A stretch of DNA of 64,000 bases, from NCBI GenBank assembly GCA_029265125.1, contig JAJUJX010000003.1:124001-188000 (forward strand), written 5' to 3'. Positions within the stretch are counted from its first letter, which is position 1; the number at the start of each line of letters is the position of its first letter. Position numbers and translations under genes: made by a program. This DNA is from Tolumonas sp008015085. Its GTDB lineage: Bacteria > Pseudomonadota > Gammaproteobacteria > Enterobacterales > Aeromonadaceae. Below are positions 1 to 7,955 of this stretch, in pieces. The notes under the pieces are model-generated. The model did no database searches. It was given only the letters and a program-made list of their open reading frames with translations, and was not told the origin of the DNA.

Positions 1-659
1 CGATACGGCGGATCAAGAAGAAATTTAATCATTGCAGCGACAAAAGCCACATCCAGCATACCCGCATAAAGCTCTACGACAACCACCATCAGAGCATTAT
101 CAATCGGGTAAAAATCAACATATAGCAACGGTGTTGTTGACGAGAAATCAATTTCCCACGGACCAAGGTTGATAGGAGAAGATTTTTGCATCATCTGCAT
201 CAGTCTTGTCGAGGTATAATCGTCTTTGCGCAATAAAGAACGATGCTGCTGTAATTCATGATACTGCATTTCCGGATCATTTCCGGTTTGAGATTGCCGA
301 ATTGCCTCTTCAACAATATTCCAGTCAGTAATTGGTTTTAACAAATAATCACATGCCCCTTCGCGCAGAGCCTGTGTGACTTCATCAAATTTAATAATGC
401 CTGATATCACAATGATTGGCAGAAATGGATAGCGCTGATGGATACAGTGGATAACCTGATGCCCTGGCATACCCGGCATATGCAAATCGCACAGCACCAC
501 ATCCGGTTGGAACATAGCAACACCCGCTAAACCCTCAGCTCCGTTTTTTGCCTCCAGTACGAGAAAGTTTTTGCTGCGCAGATAGGCTCCCAGCATCATA
601 CGAAATACCGCTTCATCTTCGATGATCAATATTTTTCGCTGATCACTACTGCTCTTCAC
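1..659 (-). CDS. RssB-like response regulator with degenerate PP2C domain (3' end outside window)
   Basis: Reading the minus strand from a GTG at 659 gives 219 residues before the window edge cuts the C-terminus. Residues 9-125 form a CheY-like receiver: acidic pair E14/D15, phospho-acceptor D58 in DLHMPG, and K108 in LLKP, at the same numbers as in E. coli RssB. The following part resembles a SpoIIE/PP2C phosphatase, but the metal-binding DxxGHG region reads VVELYAGMLD, so catalysis looks lost, as in RssB, the ClpXP adaptor for sigma-S. No in-frame ATG lies upstream, so GTG is the best start, with a weak purine-rich site before it. RssB function is inferred; a c-di-GMP-independent regulator of another kind is possible. 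Confidence 0.75.
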   Translation of the reverse strand, partial: MKSSSDQRKILIIEDEAVFRMMLGAYLRSKNFLVLEAKNGAEGLAGVAMFQPDVVLCDLHMPGMPGHQVIHCIHQRYPFLPIIVISGIIKFDEVTQALREGACDYLLKPITDWNIVEEAIRQSQTGNDPEMQYHELQQHRSLLRKDDYTSTRLMQMMQKSSPINLGPWEIDFSSTTPLLYVDFYPIDNALMVVVVELYAGMLDVAFVAAMIKFLLDPPY

Positions 660-883
660 GACGAAATTCCGCTTATTGAATTTATTATTAGAGTAGACAA
701 CATACGAAGAGAGTGAAAGTTGACTGCATTTTAAATTATTACCGAATCACAGTTCCCAGCGTATAAGCGGCTTAATTTTCAGCTCGTCAGCTGAATAAGT
801 ATCCATATGAAAATCAATTATATTTGTTTGTCTTCTACGGGATACATCAGTGATAATGAAGCAATTCATCAGGAAGCATGACG

Positions 884-1558
884 ATGTCACCACAAGAGTA
901 TTTACTGCTGAATCAGCCTCGCCTCAGTCATCCGGCCAGAACTCTTTACTATCTGCATCTGCGCCGTTTGGCGAATCAGCAACAACCTGTACTTATTAAT
1001 TATCCAGAGCTAGGTCGTGCGCTTGCAGTAGAAGATCCGTCTGCCGCAGGCGGTTTCAGTTATCAGGTCAATGCCCGTCAGCTTACTCAGCTATTAGATG
1101 AATTGATTCAGGCTGGATTGATTCAATTATCGACATCACCATCTTCCGAACATTATCACCAGCAATATGCAACACTACCGCTAGTATCTGCGCCCACAAC
1201 ACCATTGGCACAGCAATCATTTGCCATGCATACCGAATGGCAACCTGATCATCAGTTTGTCGGATTGTGCCAGCTTTGCGGGCTCATCGATCCCCGTTAT
1301 GACGAAGAAGAACGTGGTGAATTTATCGCTTACTGGCTTGGCAGACCAGAACGGTTTGCGACTCAGCACCAATGGATGATGAAATTTGTTAAAATGCTAA
1401 AAAGTCGACGCTATCAGCGACGTCAGACAGATTCCGTCGGCTATCAGCAAACGTCTGTCACGACAACAACTCAAGCAAGCAACACAGAACCCAGTCAGAG
1501 AGCATTAGAGATGATTGCTCATGCGCAGCAATTAAAACAAGGGGAAAACCATGAGTGA
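884..1558 (+). CDS. DnaT-like primosomal ssDNA-binding protein
   Basis: This 224-residue protein has two parts. Residues ~1-90 look like a winged-helix region. Residues ~115-170 carry the DnaT C-terminal signature: FxMHxxWxPDxxF, then a YDxEERGEFIAYW stretch and TQHQWMMKF. DnaT C-domains bind single-stranded DNA and help hand DnaC/DnaB to the replication restart complex. Two ATGs compete, 878 and 884. The AGGAAG at 871-876 is only one base from the first but 7 nt from the second, so 884 is preferred. It overlaps the next gene by 8 bp, which is DnaC-like, supporting a primosome loading pair. The N-terminal fold assignment is inference. Confidence 0.8.
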   Translation: MSPQEYLLLNQPRLSHPARTLYYLHLRRLANQQQPVLINYPELGRALAVEDPSAAGGFSYQVNARQLTQLLDELIQAGLIQLSTSPSSEHYHQQYATLPLVSAPTTPLAQQSFAMHTEWQPDHQFVGLCQLCGLIDPRYDEEERGEFIAYWLGRPERFATQHQWMMKFVKMLKSRRYQRRQTDSVGYQQTSVTTTTQASNTEPSQRALEMIAHAQQLKQGENHE

Positions 1559-2378
1559 TTACATTGATCCATTTGCCGATGAGCAGGAAGATCGCCCTGT
1601 GGCCCCAGAAAATAATGATGAGCAAACACGCCATCAGGTTGCTGCCTTACTGAACCGCTTACAGCGCATTCGCCGCTCCCATATTCCTGTTCCTGAATAT
1701 GATTATGAACAGCTGCGCGCTGAATATGAAAAACAGGCCAATGCAGATGTGCAAAAATTACAGCAGGAAACCCGGCTACAGCGCATACAGAATCTGATCG
1801 CGCAGGCCGACCTGAACCCGGACTGGCTCTTTGACCGAATGGATCATAACGATCCGGTCTTGGAACATGCTATCCAGACCGCGCATTCATTCATTAGTGG
1901 CTTTGAACACTGGGAGCAGCATGGCGGTAGTTGCATCCTGATTTATGGTGAGTATGGCAGCGGGAAATCAACACTCGCCGGGGCCATCGCTCATGAGCTG
2001 ATAGCACAACGACAAAAATCGGTTATCTTTCAGCAATGGGCATCGATCATTGATCGTTTATTCTTCTCTGTGATTGAAGATCAGGATGCCAGAAACCAGT
2101 ATCGACGTGCACTGGAAGAAGTGGACTTACTAATCATTGATGAAATCGGTGCCAATAAAACCCGGATGGTAGAAAGTCAGAGCAGTTTCTTAGGCCATTT
2201 ACTGCGCAGACGCCGGAATTTATCGAAAAGCGTCATATTGATCACCAACCATAGCCCAGCTTCGCTACATCAGGCGGTTGGTGATTTCTGTTTTGAAGCC
2301 ATTAAGGCATTTAATCCGGTGGATATTCATCTCACCGGACCAAGCCGTCGGCCGCATATTGGTAACTACGGCGGCTAA
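1551..2378 (+). CDS. DnaC/IstB-like AAA+ ATPase, probable helicase loader
   Basis: A 275-residue AAA+ ATPase. Walker A is GEYGSGKST near residue 140, Walker B is LLIIDEIG near residue 195, and a sensor-1-like ILITNHS follows. The N-terminal ~100 residues are charged and probably helical, as in the DnaB-binding region of DnaC. The start overlaps the DnaT-like gene by 8 bp (ATGAG), so the two are translationally coupled. The stop overlaps the convergent ubiI stop by 4 bp. Family knowledge: DnaC loads DnaB helicase; IstB proteins are close relatives, but no transposase lies nearby. Helicase loading is therefore the likelier role. Confidence 0.8.
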   Translation: MSDYIDPFADEQEDRPVAPENNDEQTRHQVAALLNRLQRIRRSHIPVPEYDYEQLRAEYEKQANADVQKLQQETRLQRIQNLIAQADLNPDWLFDRMDHNDPVLEHAIQTAHSFISGFEHWEQHGGSCILIYGEYGSGKSTLAGAIAHELIAQRQKSVIFQQWASIIDRLFFSVIEDQDARNQYRRALEEVDLLIIDEIGANKTRMVESQSSFLGHLLRRRRNLSKSVILITNHSPASLHQAVGDFCFEAIKAFNPVDIHLTGPSRRPHIGNYGG

Positions 2379-3559
2379 ACTGGCTCTGTGCCACTGATAC
2401 CCAACGCTTTACTCAAGATGGGCTTCATCAGTGGCATACTGTGTTGTGCCAGCTGCATACCAGCACCACGGATCAGCTTGATAAGCGGATCATCATTGCC
2501 GAACAATCGTTTGAACCCTTCCATCGCTGCCAGCCACTGCACCGCTTCCGCTTTACGCCAACGTTCATAGCGACGCAATCTGCAAGTATCCTCCAGTGCG
2601 GCTCCATCAGCGATCATCTGCAGCAATGTATCAGCCAACGCAGCCGCATCCATGAAACCGAGATTGACGCCTTGCCCAGCCAGAGGATGAATAGTGTGTG
2701 CTGCATCGCCGAGTATAATTACTCGAGACTGCACGACCTGACGGGCATAGCGAGCCGTCAACGGGCACACATCCCGTCGGCTGACCAATTCACACAGCCC
2801 CAGCCTCATATCAAATGCAGCCGCAAGACGATGATTAAATTCACTTTCAGGACACGAAGCCAATTCTTCCGCCAATAATGGAGGGAGTGACCAGACAATC
2901 GAGCTGAGGTTCTCCTGCCACAACGGTAAAAATGCCAGCGGCCCTTCCGGTGTGAAGATCTGACTGGCAACATTCTGATGTGGCTCTTGCGTTTTAATCG
3001 TCGCAACCAGAGCTGAATGCTGATAATCCCAGCTGGTCAGCGGGAAACGGAATTGTTGCCGCAGTTTTGAGTTGGCCCCGTCAGCCGCTATCAGCAATCG
3101 GGTAAACAGGATCTGCTGATTATCCAGCACTAAGGCAATCCCCTGCTCACTTTCCGATACAGACTGAATGTGTACCGGAGTAAGAATTTCAACCGAAGAG
3201 CCTCGTAGCGACGCCAGCAAAGCCTGCTGAATCACATTATTTTCGACAATATGCCCCAATTGCGGCAAATCAAACTGATCAGCAGCCACATCAAACCGGG
3301 CAAAGCTGTCCTTTTCCCAGACGGACATAGCCGTGAATAATTGTTTACGACACAGATGCGGCCAGGCACCAATTCGTTGCAAAAAACGCTCTGAGGCAAG
3401 GTTCAGAGCACTGACTCGACTGGATGCGTCTTTATCAACCACAGCTGGCATCTGCTGGTCTAACACCGCTATACGCAATCCACTATCACGCAGTGCCGAA
3501 GCCAGTGCAAGCCCGACCATGCCACCACCGACAATAACCAAATCCAGCATCTTCATCAT
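2375..3559 (-). CDS. ubiI: UbiI, FAD-dependent 2-octaprenylphenol hydroxylase
   Basis: This 394-residue flavoprotein monooxygenase introduces the C5 hydroxyl in ubiquinone synthesis. The dinucleotide-binding GGGMVGLA lies at residues 10-17, a DGANSKLR motif near 160, and GDAAHTIHPLAGQGVNLGF near 285, the FAD-binding GD motif typical of UbiH/UbiI/UbiF enzymes. Across its length it reads as an orthologue of E. coli UbiI (VisC), including the HIVENNVI segment. The start overlaps the ubiH stop (ATGATGA), so it is the second gene of a ubiH-ubiI unit. A second in-frame ATG (residue 2) is equally possible. Confidence 0.93.
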   Translation of the reverse strand: MMKMLDLVIVGGGMVGLALASALRDSGLRIAVLDQQMPAVVDKDASSRVSALNLASERFLQRIGAWPHLCRKQLFTAMSVWEKDSFARFDVAADQFDLPQLGHIVENNVIQQALLASLRGSSVEILTPVHIQSVSESEQGIALVLDNQQILFTRLLIAADGANSKLRQQFRFPLTSWDYQHSALVATIKTQEPHQNVASQIFTPEGPLAFLPLWQENLSSIVWSLPPLLAEELASCPESEFNHRLAAAFDMRLGLCELVSRRDVCPLTARYARQVVQSRVIILGDAAHTIHPLAGQGVNLGFMDAAALADTLLQMIADGAALEDTCRLRRYERWRKAEAVQWLAAMEGFKRLFGNDDPLIKLIRGAGMQLAQHSMPLMKPILSKALGISGTEPV

Positions 3560-4743
3560 CTGTGTCCTAAAGCTTGTTGCACCAGACCATTTTTCAGATA
3601 GGAAACCCGATTCATCAACATCAACCCAAGTTGACGAGGGATCACCAAAGAGGCCGCAGGCTCGGTAAACAAAGTAGCCAAAGAGGATGTCATCCAGATT
3701 GTTCTTTGCTGATCATCATCCCGATACTGCCGATACCGCTGCAGTTCACTATACCCTCCGGGATCAACAGCCTCAGCTAATACCTCTTGCAGCGAGATAA
3801 TATCCCGCATTGCCAGATTAAACCCTTGTCCTGCCACTGGATGTAACTGGTGTGCGGCATTCCCTAGCAAAACTATCCGGTGATGTGTCATCTGAGGCAA
3901 ATACCGCAGAGATAATGGATAGACCGCTCGCTCACCAATATTTAAAAAGCGACCGGCCCGGTAACCAAACGCCTGTTGTAACTGGCTAGTAAACACCGCA
4001 TCGGAAAGCTGCATTGCTTCTACTGCCTCAGCAGGCTGTTGACACCATACTACCGAATAACTGTTTTCACCGAGTGGTAGCAGAGCCAACGGACCTTCAG
4101 CAGTAAAACGCTCCCAGGCTCTGGCATTTACCGGCTGATCAACGTTAAGTGTTGTAATGATCGCACTTTGTGAAAAATCATGCTGTTGTACTGGCAGATG
4201 CAATTGCTGCGGAATAACAGCCTGGGCACCCTCTGCACTCACCAGTAAACGAGTTGATAGTTGTTCACCTGACGATAGCGACAGAGAAACAAAATCAGGC
4301 TGTTGCTCAAAAGAATCCAGCTTTACTGGGCAATAATGACTGATCTCCGGTATTTGTTGCAGCATCTGGTACAGCTGATAGCCAGCATCAGACAACTCCA
4401 GCACATACCCCAAGGCAGGCAATGCAAACTCCGTCGCATCAATAGTAACCCGGCCTGCATGACCCTTTTCTGAAACATGAATATGATGAATGGCATGTGC
4501 CGCAGCCGATAATGCCGGCCAAATATCAAATTGTTTCAACGCGGACACAGTGCGGGCTGATAATGCTATCGCCCGTCCATCGAATCCTGGATGTAACTTT
4601 TGTTGCGGCTGTTTTGCTTCAACCAGAGCAATGCGATACTTCCTGCCCGCAGGATTTAACCGGGAAAGTGCAATAGCCAGAATTGCTCCCGTCATTCCAC
4701 CGCCGGCAATGACAATGTCATACTCTTGTGTTTCAGTGATCAC
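3556..4743 (-). CDS. ubiH: UbiH, FAD-dependent 2-octaprenyl-6-methoxyphenol hydroxylase
   Basis: This 395-residue monooxygenase acts at C1 of the ubiquinone ring. It has a GGGMTGAI dinucleotide fold at residues 14-21, the UbiH-typical HPGFDGRAIALSA segment near 52-64, a LVSAEGA motif near 170, and GNAAHQLHPVAGQGFNLAMRD near 290. The segment HPGFDGRAIAL distinguishes it from the neighbouring UbiI. It lies 11 nt after ygfB on the same strand. In E. coli the order is ygfB-pepP-ubiH-ubiI; here no pepP lies between ygfB and ubiH. Confidence 0.94.
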   Translation of the reverse strand: MITETQEYDIVIAGGGMTGAILAIALSRLNPAGRKYRIALVEAKQPQQKLHPGFDGRAIALSARTVSALKQFDIWPALSAAAHAIHHIHVSEKGHAGRVTIDATEFALPALGYVLELSDAGYQLYQMLQQIPEISHYCPVKLDSFEQQPDFVSLSLSSGEQLSTRLLVSAEGAQAVIPQQLHLPVQQHDFSQSAIITTLNVDQPVNARAWERFTAEGPLALLPLGENSYSVVWCQQPAEAVEAMQLSDAVFTSQLQQAFGYRAGRFLNIGERAVYPLSLRYLPQMTHHRIVLLGNAAHQLHPVAGQGFNLAMRDIISLQEVLAEAVDPGGYSELQRYRQYRDDDQQRTIWMTSSLATLFTEPAASLVIPRQLGLMLMNRVSYLKNGLVQQALGHR

Positions 4744-4754
4744 TTTGAATCCAA

Positions 4755-5321
4755 TTAATGCAGAGTTGGACGTTTTTCTGCCTGAGGTAAAAACTGACCA
4801 AACTCTTCAAAGGCCAGCATTGCACCCAGTTTTACATGTTCATAGAGCACGAAATAGGATGCTTCATTCTCTTCATCCTCCTCAAACTCATCGTCCAGTT
4901 GAGTGATATTACTGAAATCACCAATCATCTCCTGCAACTCTTCAGAAGCGCGATTAAGATCCTGCTGCATAACAGCAAAACCAGCCAGGAATGCCTGAAC
5001 CCATTCGCTGATCGCCTGCAGACGTTCATCTAGCGGGCCTTCTTCATCAGGTAACAGCAGCTCTAATCCAGATTGCTGAGACAGTGCCGTTTGTGAAATC
5101 AGAAACAGCTGTTCCAGCCAGCTACGCACAGCGGCAGGCATTGGTAATCCATCATTAATTAATGAATTAAACTCTGTCAGCCATTGTTTTCCAGTAGATT
5201 GCACACCGCCGCATAACATGCCACACAGAATGCCATGCAATTCTGCTGGTGAAGCCATCACATCATTTTGTTCCAGCAGCTGTTCTGCCTGAGAATATTC
5301 CTGAAAAATATTATTATTCAT
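4755..5321 (-). CDS. ygfB: YgfB/YecA family (UPF0149) protein
   Basis: A 188-residue acidic protein of the UPF0149 family. The N-terminal SPAELHGILCGMLCGG segment (residues ~24-39) is the family hallmark. The C-terminal half contains a very acidic EEDEENE run and the FVLYEHVKLGAMLAFEEF motif. It probably starts the ygfB-ubiH-ubiI transcription unit, divergent from zapA across a 167-bp gap. Its molecular activity is not established from sequence. The conserved place upstream of ubiH agrees with E. coli apart from the missing pepP. Confidence 0.9.
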   Translation of the reverse strand: MNNNIFQEYSQAEQLLEQNDVMASPAELHGILCGMLCGGVQSTGKQWLTEFNSLINDGLPMPAAVRSWLEQLFLISQTALSQQSGLELLLPDEEGPLDERLQAISEWVQAFLAGFAVMQQDLNRASEELQEMIGDFSNITQLDDEFEEDEENEASYFVLYEHVKLGAMLAFEEFGQFLPQAEKRPTLH

Positions 5322-5488
5322 ACAATAACCATCACAATAACGCAGTGATAAAAGAAATCACCGTCAGATGAGCGATCCTAACATTCACAGCCCCTCGTCA
5401 CCAGTGAGAACGCTTGCAACTTCCAGATCGCAGTTATATAGTCGCCCGTTATTTACCGCCACAATCTGGCACAGAACGAATTATCGAC

Positions 5489-5815
5489 ATGACAGAGTCT
5501 TTGGAATCCGTAGAAATTAATGTGCTGGGACGCGCGTACCGGGTCTCTTGTCAGCCGGATCAATATCTGCTGTTGCGACAAGCAGCTCAGAAATTAAACG
5601 ATGCGATTGGTGACTTGCGTATTCGTGCACGAGGCAGCAGCAACGAACAGCTCGCAATTATGGTAGCTTTGAACCTGAGTCACGAATTATTACTTGAAAA
5701 AAATCGAATTCAACAATACTCTGAAAGTATGGAACAACGCATCAGACAGCTCAACGATGTTATTCAGGAAGCCCTGAAAGAACAAAGCAAGTTGTCGGTA
5801 GATGATTGTAACTGA
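5489..5815 (+). CDS. zapA: ZapA, cell division protein
   Basis: A 108-residue FtsZ-associated protein that promotes Z-ring bundling. The start is placed at 5489 (MTESLESVEI...) rather than an upstream in-frame ATG at 5414, because the family begins with a short strand leading into VEINVLGRAYRVSC. The N-terminal globular part is followed from about residue 50 by a long helix with heptad-like LLLEKNRI...MEQRIRQLNDVI, the coiled coil used for tetramer formation. 6S RNA and fau follow on the same strand, the usual gammaproteobacterial order. Confidence 0.93.
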   Translation: MTESLESVEINVLGRAYRVSCQPDQYLLLRQAAQKLNDAIGDLRIRARGSSNEQLAIMVALNLSHELLLEKNRIQQYSESMEQRIRQLNDVIQEALKEQSKLSVDDCN

Positions 5816-5821
5816 ACGAAA

Positions 5822-6002
5822 ATTTTCCTGGGGTGTGCGTCAGTGGGCTTATGTCCCTGAGCCGATAATTTCTTTACCAGGAAGTCGCTCGCTAGTCAGT
5901 GTGCATGCCCGGCCCGACCGGGAAGCCTGAGATTGGCAGTCAGATTTCCGCCTTGAACTCTCGGGTTCAAGGACCAAAGCCTGCAACGGCACCCCGGGAC
6001 CT
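5822..6002 (+). ncRNA. ssrS: 6S RNA
   Basis: The region between zapA and fau has the 6S layout. The terminal helix pairs TCCTGGGGTG (5825-5834) with CACCCCGGGA (5990-5999). Conserved blocks are present: CCTGAGCCGATA near 5867, GCATGCCCGG-CCGACCGGGAAGCC near 5903-5930, and the CCTTGAACTCTCGGGTTCAAGG hairpin near 5952. 6S RNA mimics an open promoter and sequesters sigma-70 RNA polymerase in stationary phase. The exact ends are estimates to within several bases. Confidence 0.93.
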
Positions 6003-6010
6003 CATCGCTT

Positions 6011-6595
6011 ATGACTCAGATTGATCGCGATTTTCTTCGCACTACTATCCGGACCCGTCGAAGACAACTCTCTTCTCATGAACAGAAGCAAGCCTCTGAA
6101 CAGCTGGTCTCTCAGGTTGTTTCTTTTCTACAATCTCATAATGCCCGAACGATAGCCCTTTATCTGGCGTGTGATGGCGAACTGGATACCGAACCACTGA
6201 TTGAGTGGTGCTGGAACAATGGCATTAACGTCTGTTTGCCCGTGCTGCATCCTTTCCATGAAGGGCATCTGATGTTTTTGGACTATACCCCAACAACTCC
6301 GATGATCCTCAATCGGTTCCAGATCCCAGAACCAGAAATGAATACCGCACATATCGTACCGAAACATGAGATCGATATTATCTTTACTCCATTGGTTGCT
6401 TTTGATGCTGATGGTAATCGGTTGGGTATGGGAGGCGGTTTCTATGATCGGACATTGGAAAACTGGCAACAGAGTGGTCGCCCTTTTCCGGTCGGTCTGG
6501 CGCATGATTGTCAGCTGGTTGACAAGATCCCAACCGAAATCTGGGATATTCCACTACCAGCCTTGATTACACCATCACGCTGCTGGCAGTGGTAA
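6011..6595 (+). CDS. fau: 5-formyltetrahydrofolate cyclo-ligase
   Basis: This 194-residue enzyme converts 5-formyl-THF to 5,10-methenyl-THF using ATP. Family marks are the N-terminal RTTIRTRRRQLS, the central FTPLVAFDADGNRLGMGGGFYDRTL block (residues ~125-149), whose GMGGGFYDR is the signature, and a C-terminal PVGLAHDCQLV. It begins 8-9 nt after the end of 6S RNA, matching the known ssrS-fau (ygfA) co-transcription in E. coli, so its mRNA may be processed from the 6S precursor. Confidence 0.94.
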   Translation: MTQIDRDFLRTTIRTRRRQLSSHEQKQASEQLVSQVVSFLQSHNARTIALYLACDGELDTEPLIEWCWNNGINVCLPVLHPFHEGHLMFLDYTPTTPMILNRFQIPEPEMNTAHIVPKHEIDIIFTPLVAFDADGNRLGMGGGFYDRTLENWQQSGRPFPVGLAHDCQLVDKIPTEIWDIPLPALITPSRCWQW

Positions 6596-6604
6596 TAACA
6601 AATA

Positions 6605-7633
6605 TTATTTTGCTTTCAGCATTCGTAATAACTGATCTTTCAGATTTGGCGGTGTGCCTTTGATAGTCAGCGTATCTGTCTGCGCATCGTAAGCAATTCG
6701 CTCACCCAACAATTTTTCATCAAAACTGATATTTAATCCGCCACCAGATCCAACAAACTTAGTCAGTTTCCGTAGTGCCGTTGTGGCTACCGGAAACTCT
6801 TCATCCAAATCATAGGTATCACTAATAAACGAATAGAAATCGGCACCATCGTTCTGTTTAGGCAAGTATTCAGCGACCGATTTAACAGCGATATCAGCCC
6901 CTTCCTCGCTTTGTCCTTTGTAATATTCGACTATTTGCTTCTTCGTTGCAGCCTTTTCCTCAGATGGCATTTCTACTTGTTGGCAATATTCGTTCACCGC
7001 CTGAATAAGCAACTGATTTTGCAGTTTGACATCAATACCCTCTGCTGCGCCAAGAAAATCCATGAAGAAGTCAGAAACCTTACGGCCAATTCTACCTTTG
7101 ATAAACGAAATATAACGTTTGGAATCAGGATTAGTCTGGAATTCAGTAATGTCGATGCGCGCCACTAGCTGCATTTTGCTGAGGTCGATATATTTGATCT
7201 GCGACAGTTCAAGCTGTTCGGTCAATGTCACACTGGTTTCACAATCCAGCAATCCCAGCAGAATATAATCCACGCCAACGAACTGATATTTACAGAAAAT
7301 CAGCACACCTTCATCAGGATACTGATAGTGATTCAGCTGTGCTAACAGCACTGTAGTGGATTGGTGGGTAAAATCGACAAAAGAAGCGTCTTTATCCAGA
7401 TATTGCTGAAACAACTGAGGAAAGGATGAGGGTTCTTCAGGCTGTTCAGTATCCGCCAGAAAACTGGCATACGACTTATTACCTTTTTGCTGATAAATGC
7501 GATGCAGTTGTTCAATCCATTCCTGGACTTCGCCTGTCGCTTTGATCTCCTGAGTGCGGGTATCTGCTTTCAGGGCGCCGGTTTCATCCTGACGTAGCGA
7601 ATGAATAATAAGATGTTCAATAATCAGGCTCAT
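6605..7633 (-). CDS. yejK: YejK (NdpA) nucleoid-associated protein
   Basis: A 342-residue protein aligned by eye along its whole length with E. coli YejK/NdpA. Shared blocks are ARIDITEFQTNPDSKRYISF, KGRIGRKVSDFFMDFLGA, LTKFVGSGGGLNISFD and the C-terminal DTLTIKGTPPNLKDQLLR. An ATG 24 codons upstream (7705) is in frame, but the family starts at the MSLIIEHLI equivalent, so 7633 is chosen; no strong ribosome-binding site precedes either. It is convergent with fau (9-nt gap) and divergent from yejL, as in E. coli. Confidence 0.9.
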   Translation of the reverse strand: MSLIIEHLIIHSLRQDETGALKADTRTQEIKATGEVQEWIEQLHRIYQQKGNKSYASFLADTEQPEEPSSFPQLFQQYLDKDASFVDFTHQSTTVLLAQLNHYQYPDEGVLIFCKYQFVGVDYILLGLLDCETSVTLTEQLELSQIKYIDLSKMQLVARIDITEFQTNPDSKRYISFIKGRIGRKVSDFFMDFLGAAEGIDVKLQNQLLIQAVNEYCQQVEMPSEEKAATKKQIVEYYKGQSEEGADIAVKSVAEYLPKQNDGADFYSFISDTYDLDEEFPVATTALRKLTKFVGSGGGLNISFDEKLLGERIAYDAQTDTLTIKGTPPNLKDQLLRMLKAK

Positions 7634-7720
7634 AGCAATAGTGGTATCGTAGTGAAAAAGTGCAATGTGGCGTATTATATACCCTTCATAATCCGACATT
7701 TGCAACTTGAGATATATTTC

Positions 7721-7954
7721 ATGCCGATCGTTTCAAAATACAGCACCGAACAAATTGAATCTTTAATGCAGGAAATGCAAACCGTGCTGCAAGCACATAA
7801 TGCTTCTGTTGATCTCGGTTTGCTGGCTTTAGGTAACCTGGCTACCCACATTATCAACAAACAAGTGCCGGAAGCACTGCGTGCTGATGTTGCCAATTCA
7901 TTTGCCAAAGCGCTGCAACAATCCATTACCGATACCAAAAAGGTAATTCAATAA
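7721..7954 (+). CDS. yejL: YejL family (UPF0352) protein
   Basis: A 77-residue protein of the UPF0352 family. It matches E. coli YejL in MPxxSxYSxEQ, the LGNLATHIIN centre and NSFAKALQQSI near the end. The start at 7721 is the family start; an in-frame ATG at 7601 would add 40 residues overlapping the yejK promoter region and is rejected. The function is unknown. The gene ends one base before the yejM start, so the two are surely co-transcribed. Confidence 0.9.
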   Translation: MPIVSKYSTEQIESLMQEMQTVLQAHNASVDLGLLALGNLATHIINKQVPEALRADVANSFAKALQQSITDTKKVIQ

Positions 7955-7955
7955 T

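Noticed and set aside
1551..2378. IstB transposition helper of an insertion sequence
   Set aside because: No IstA transposase or terminal repeats; coupled to a DnaT-like gene instead.
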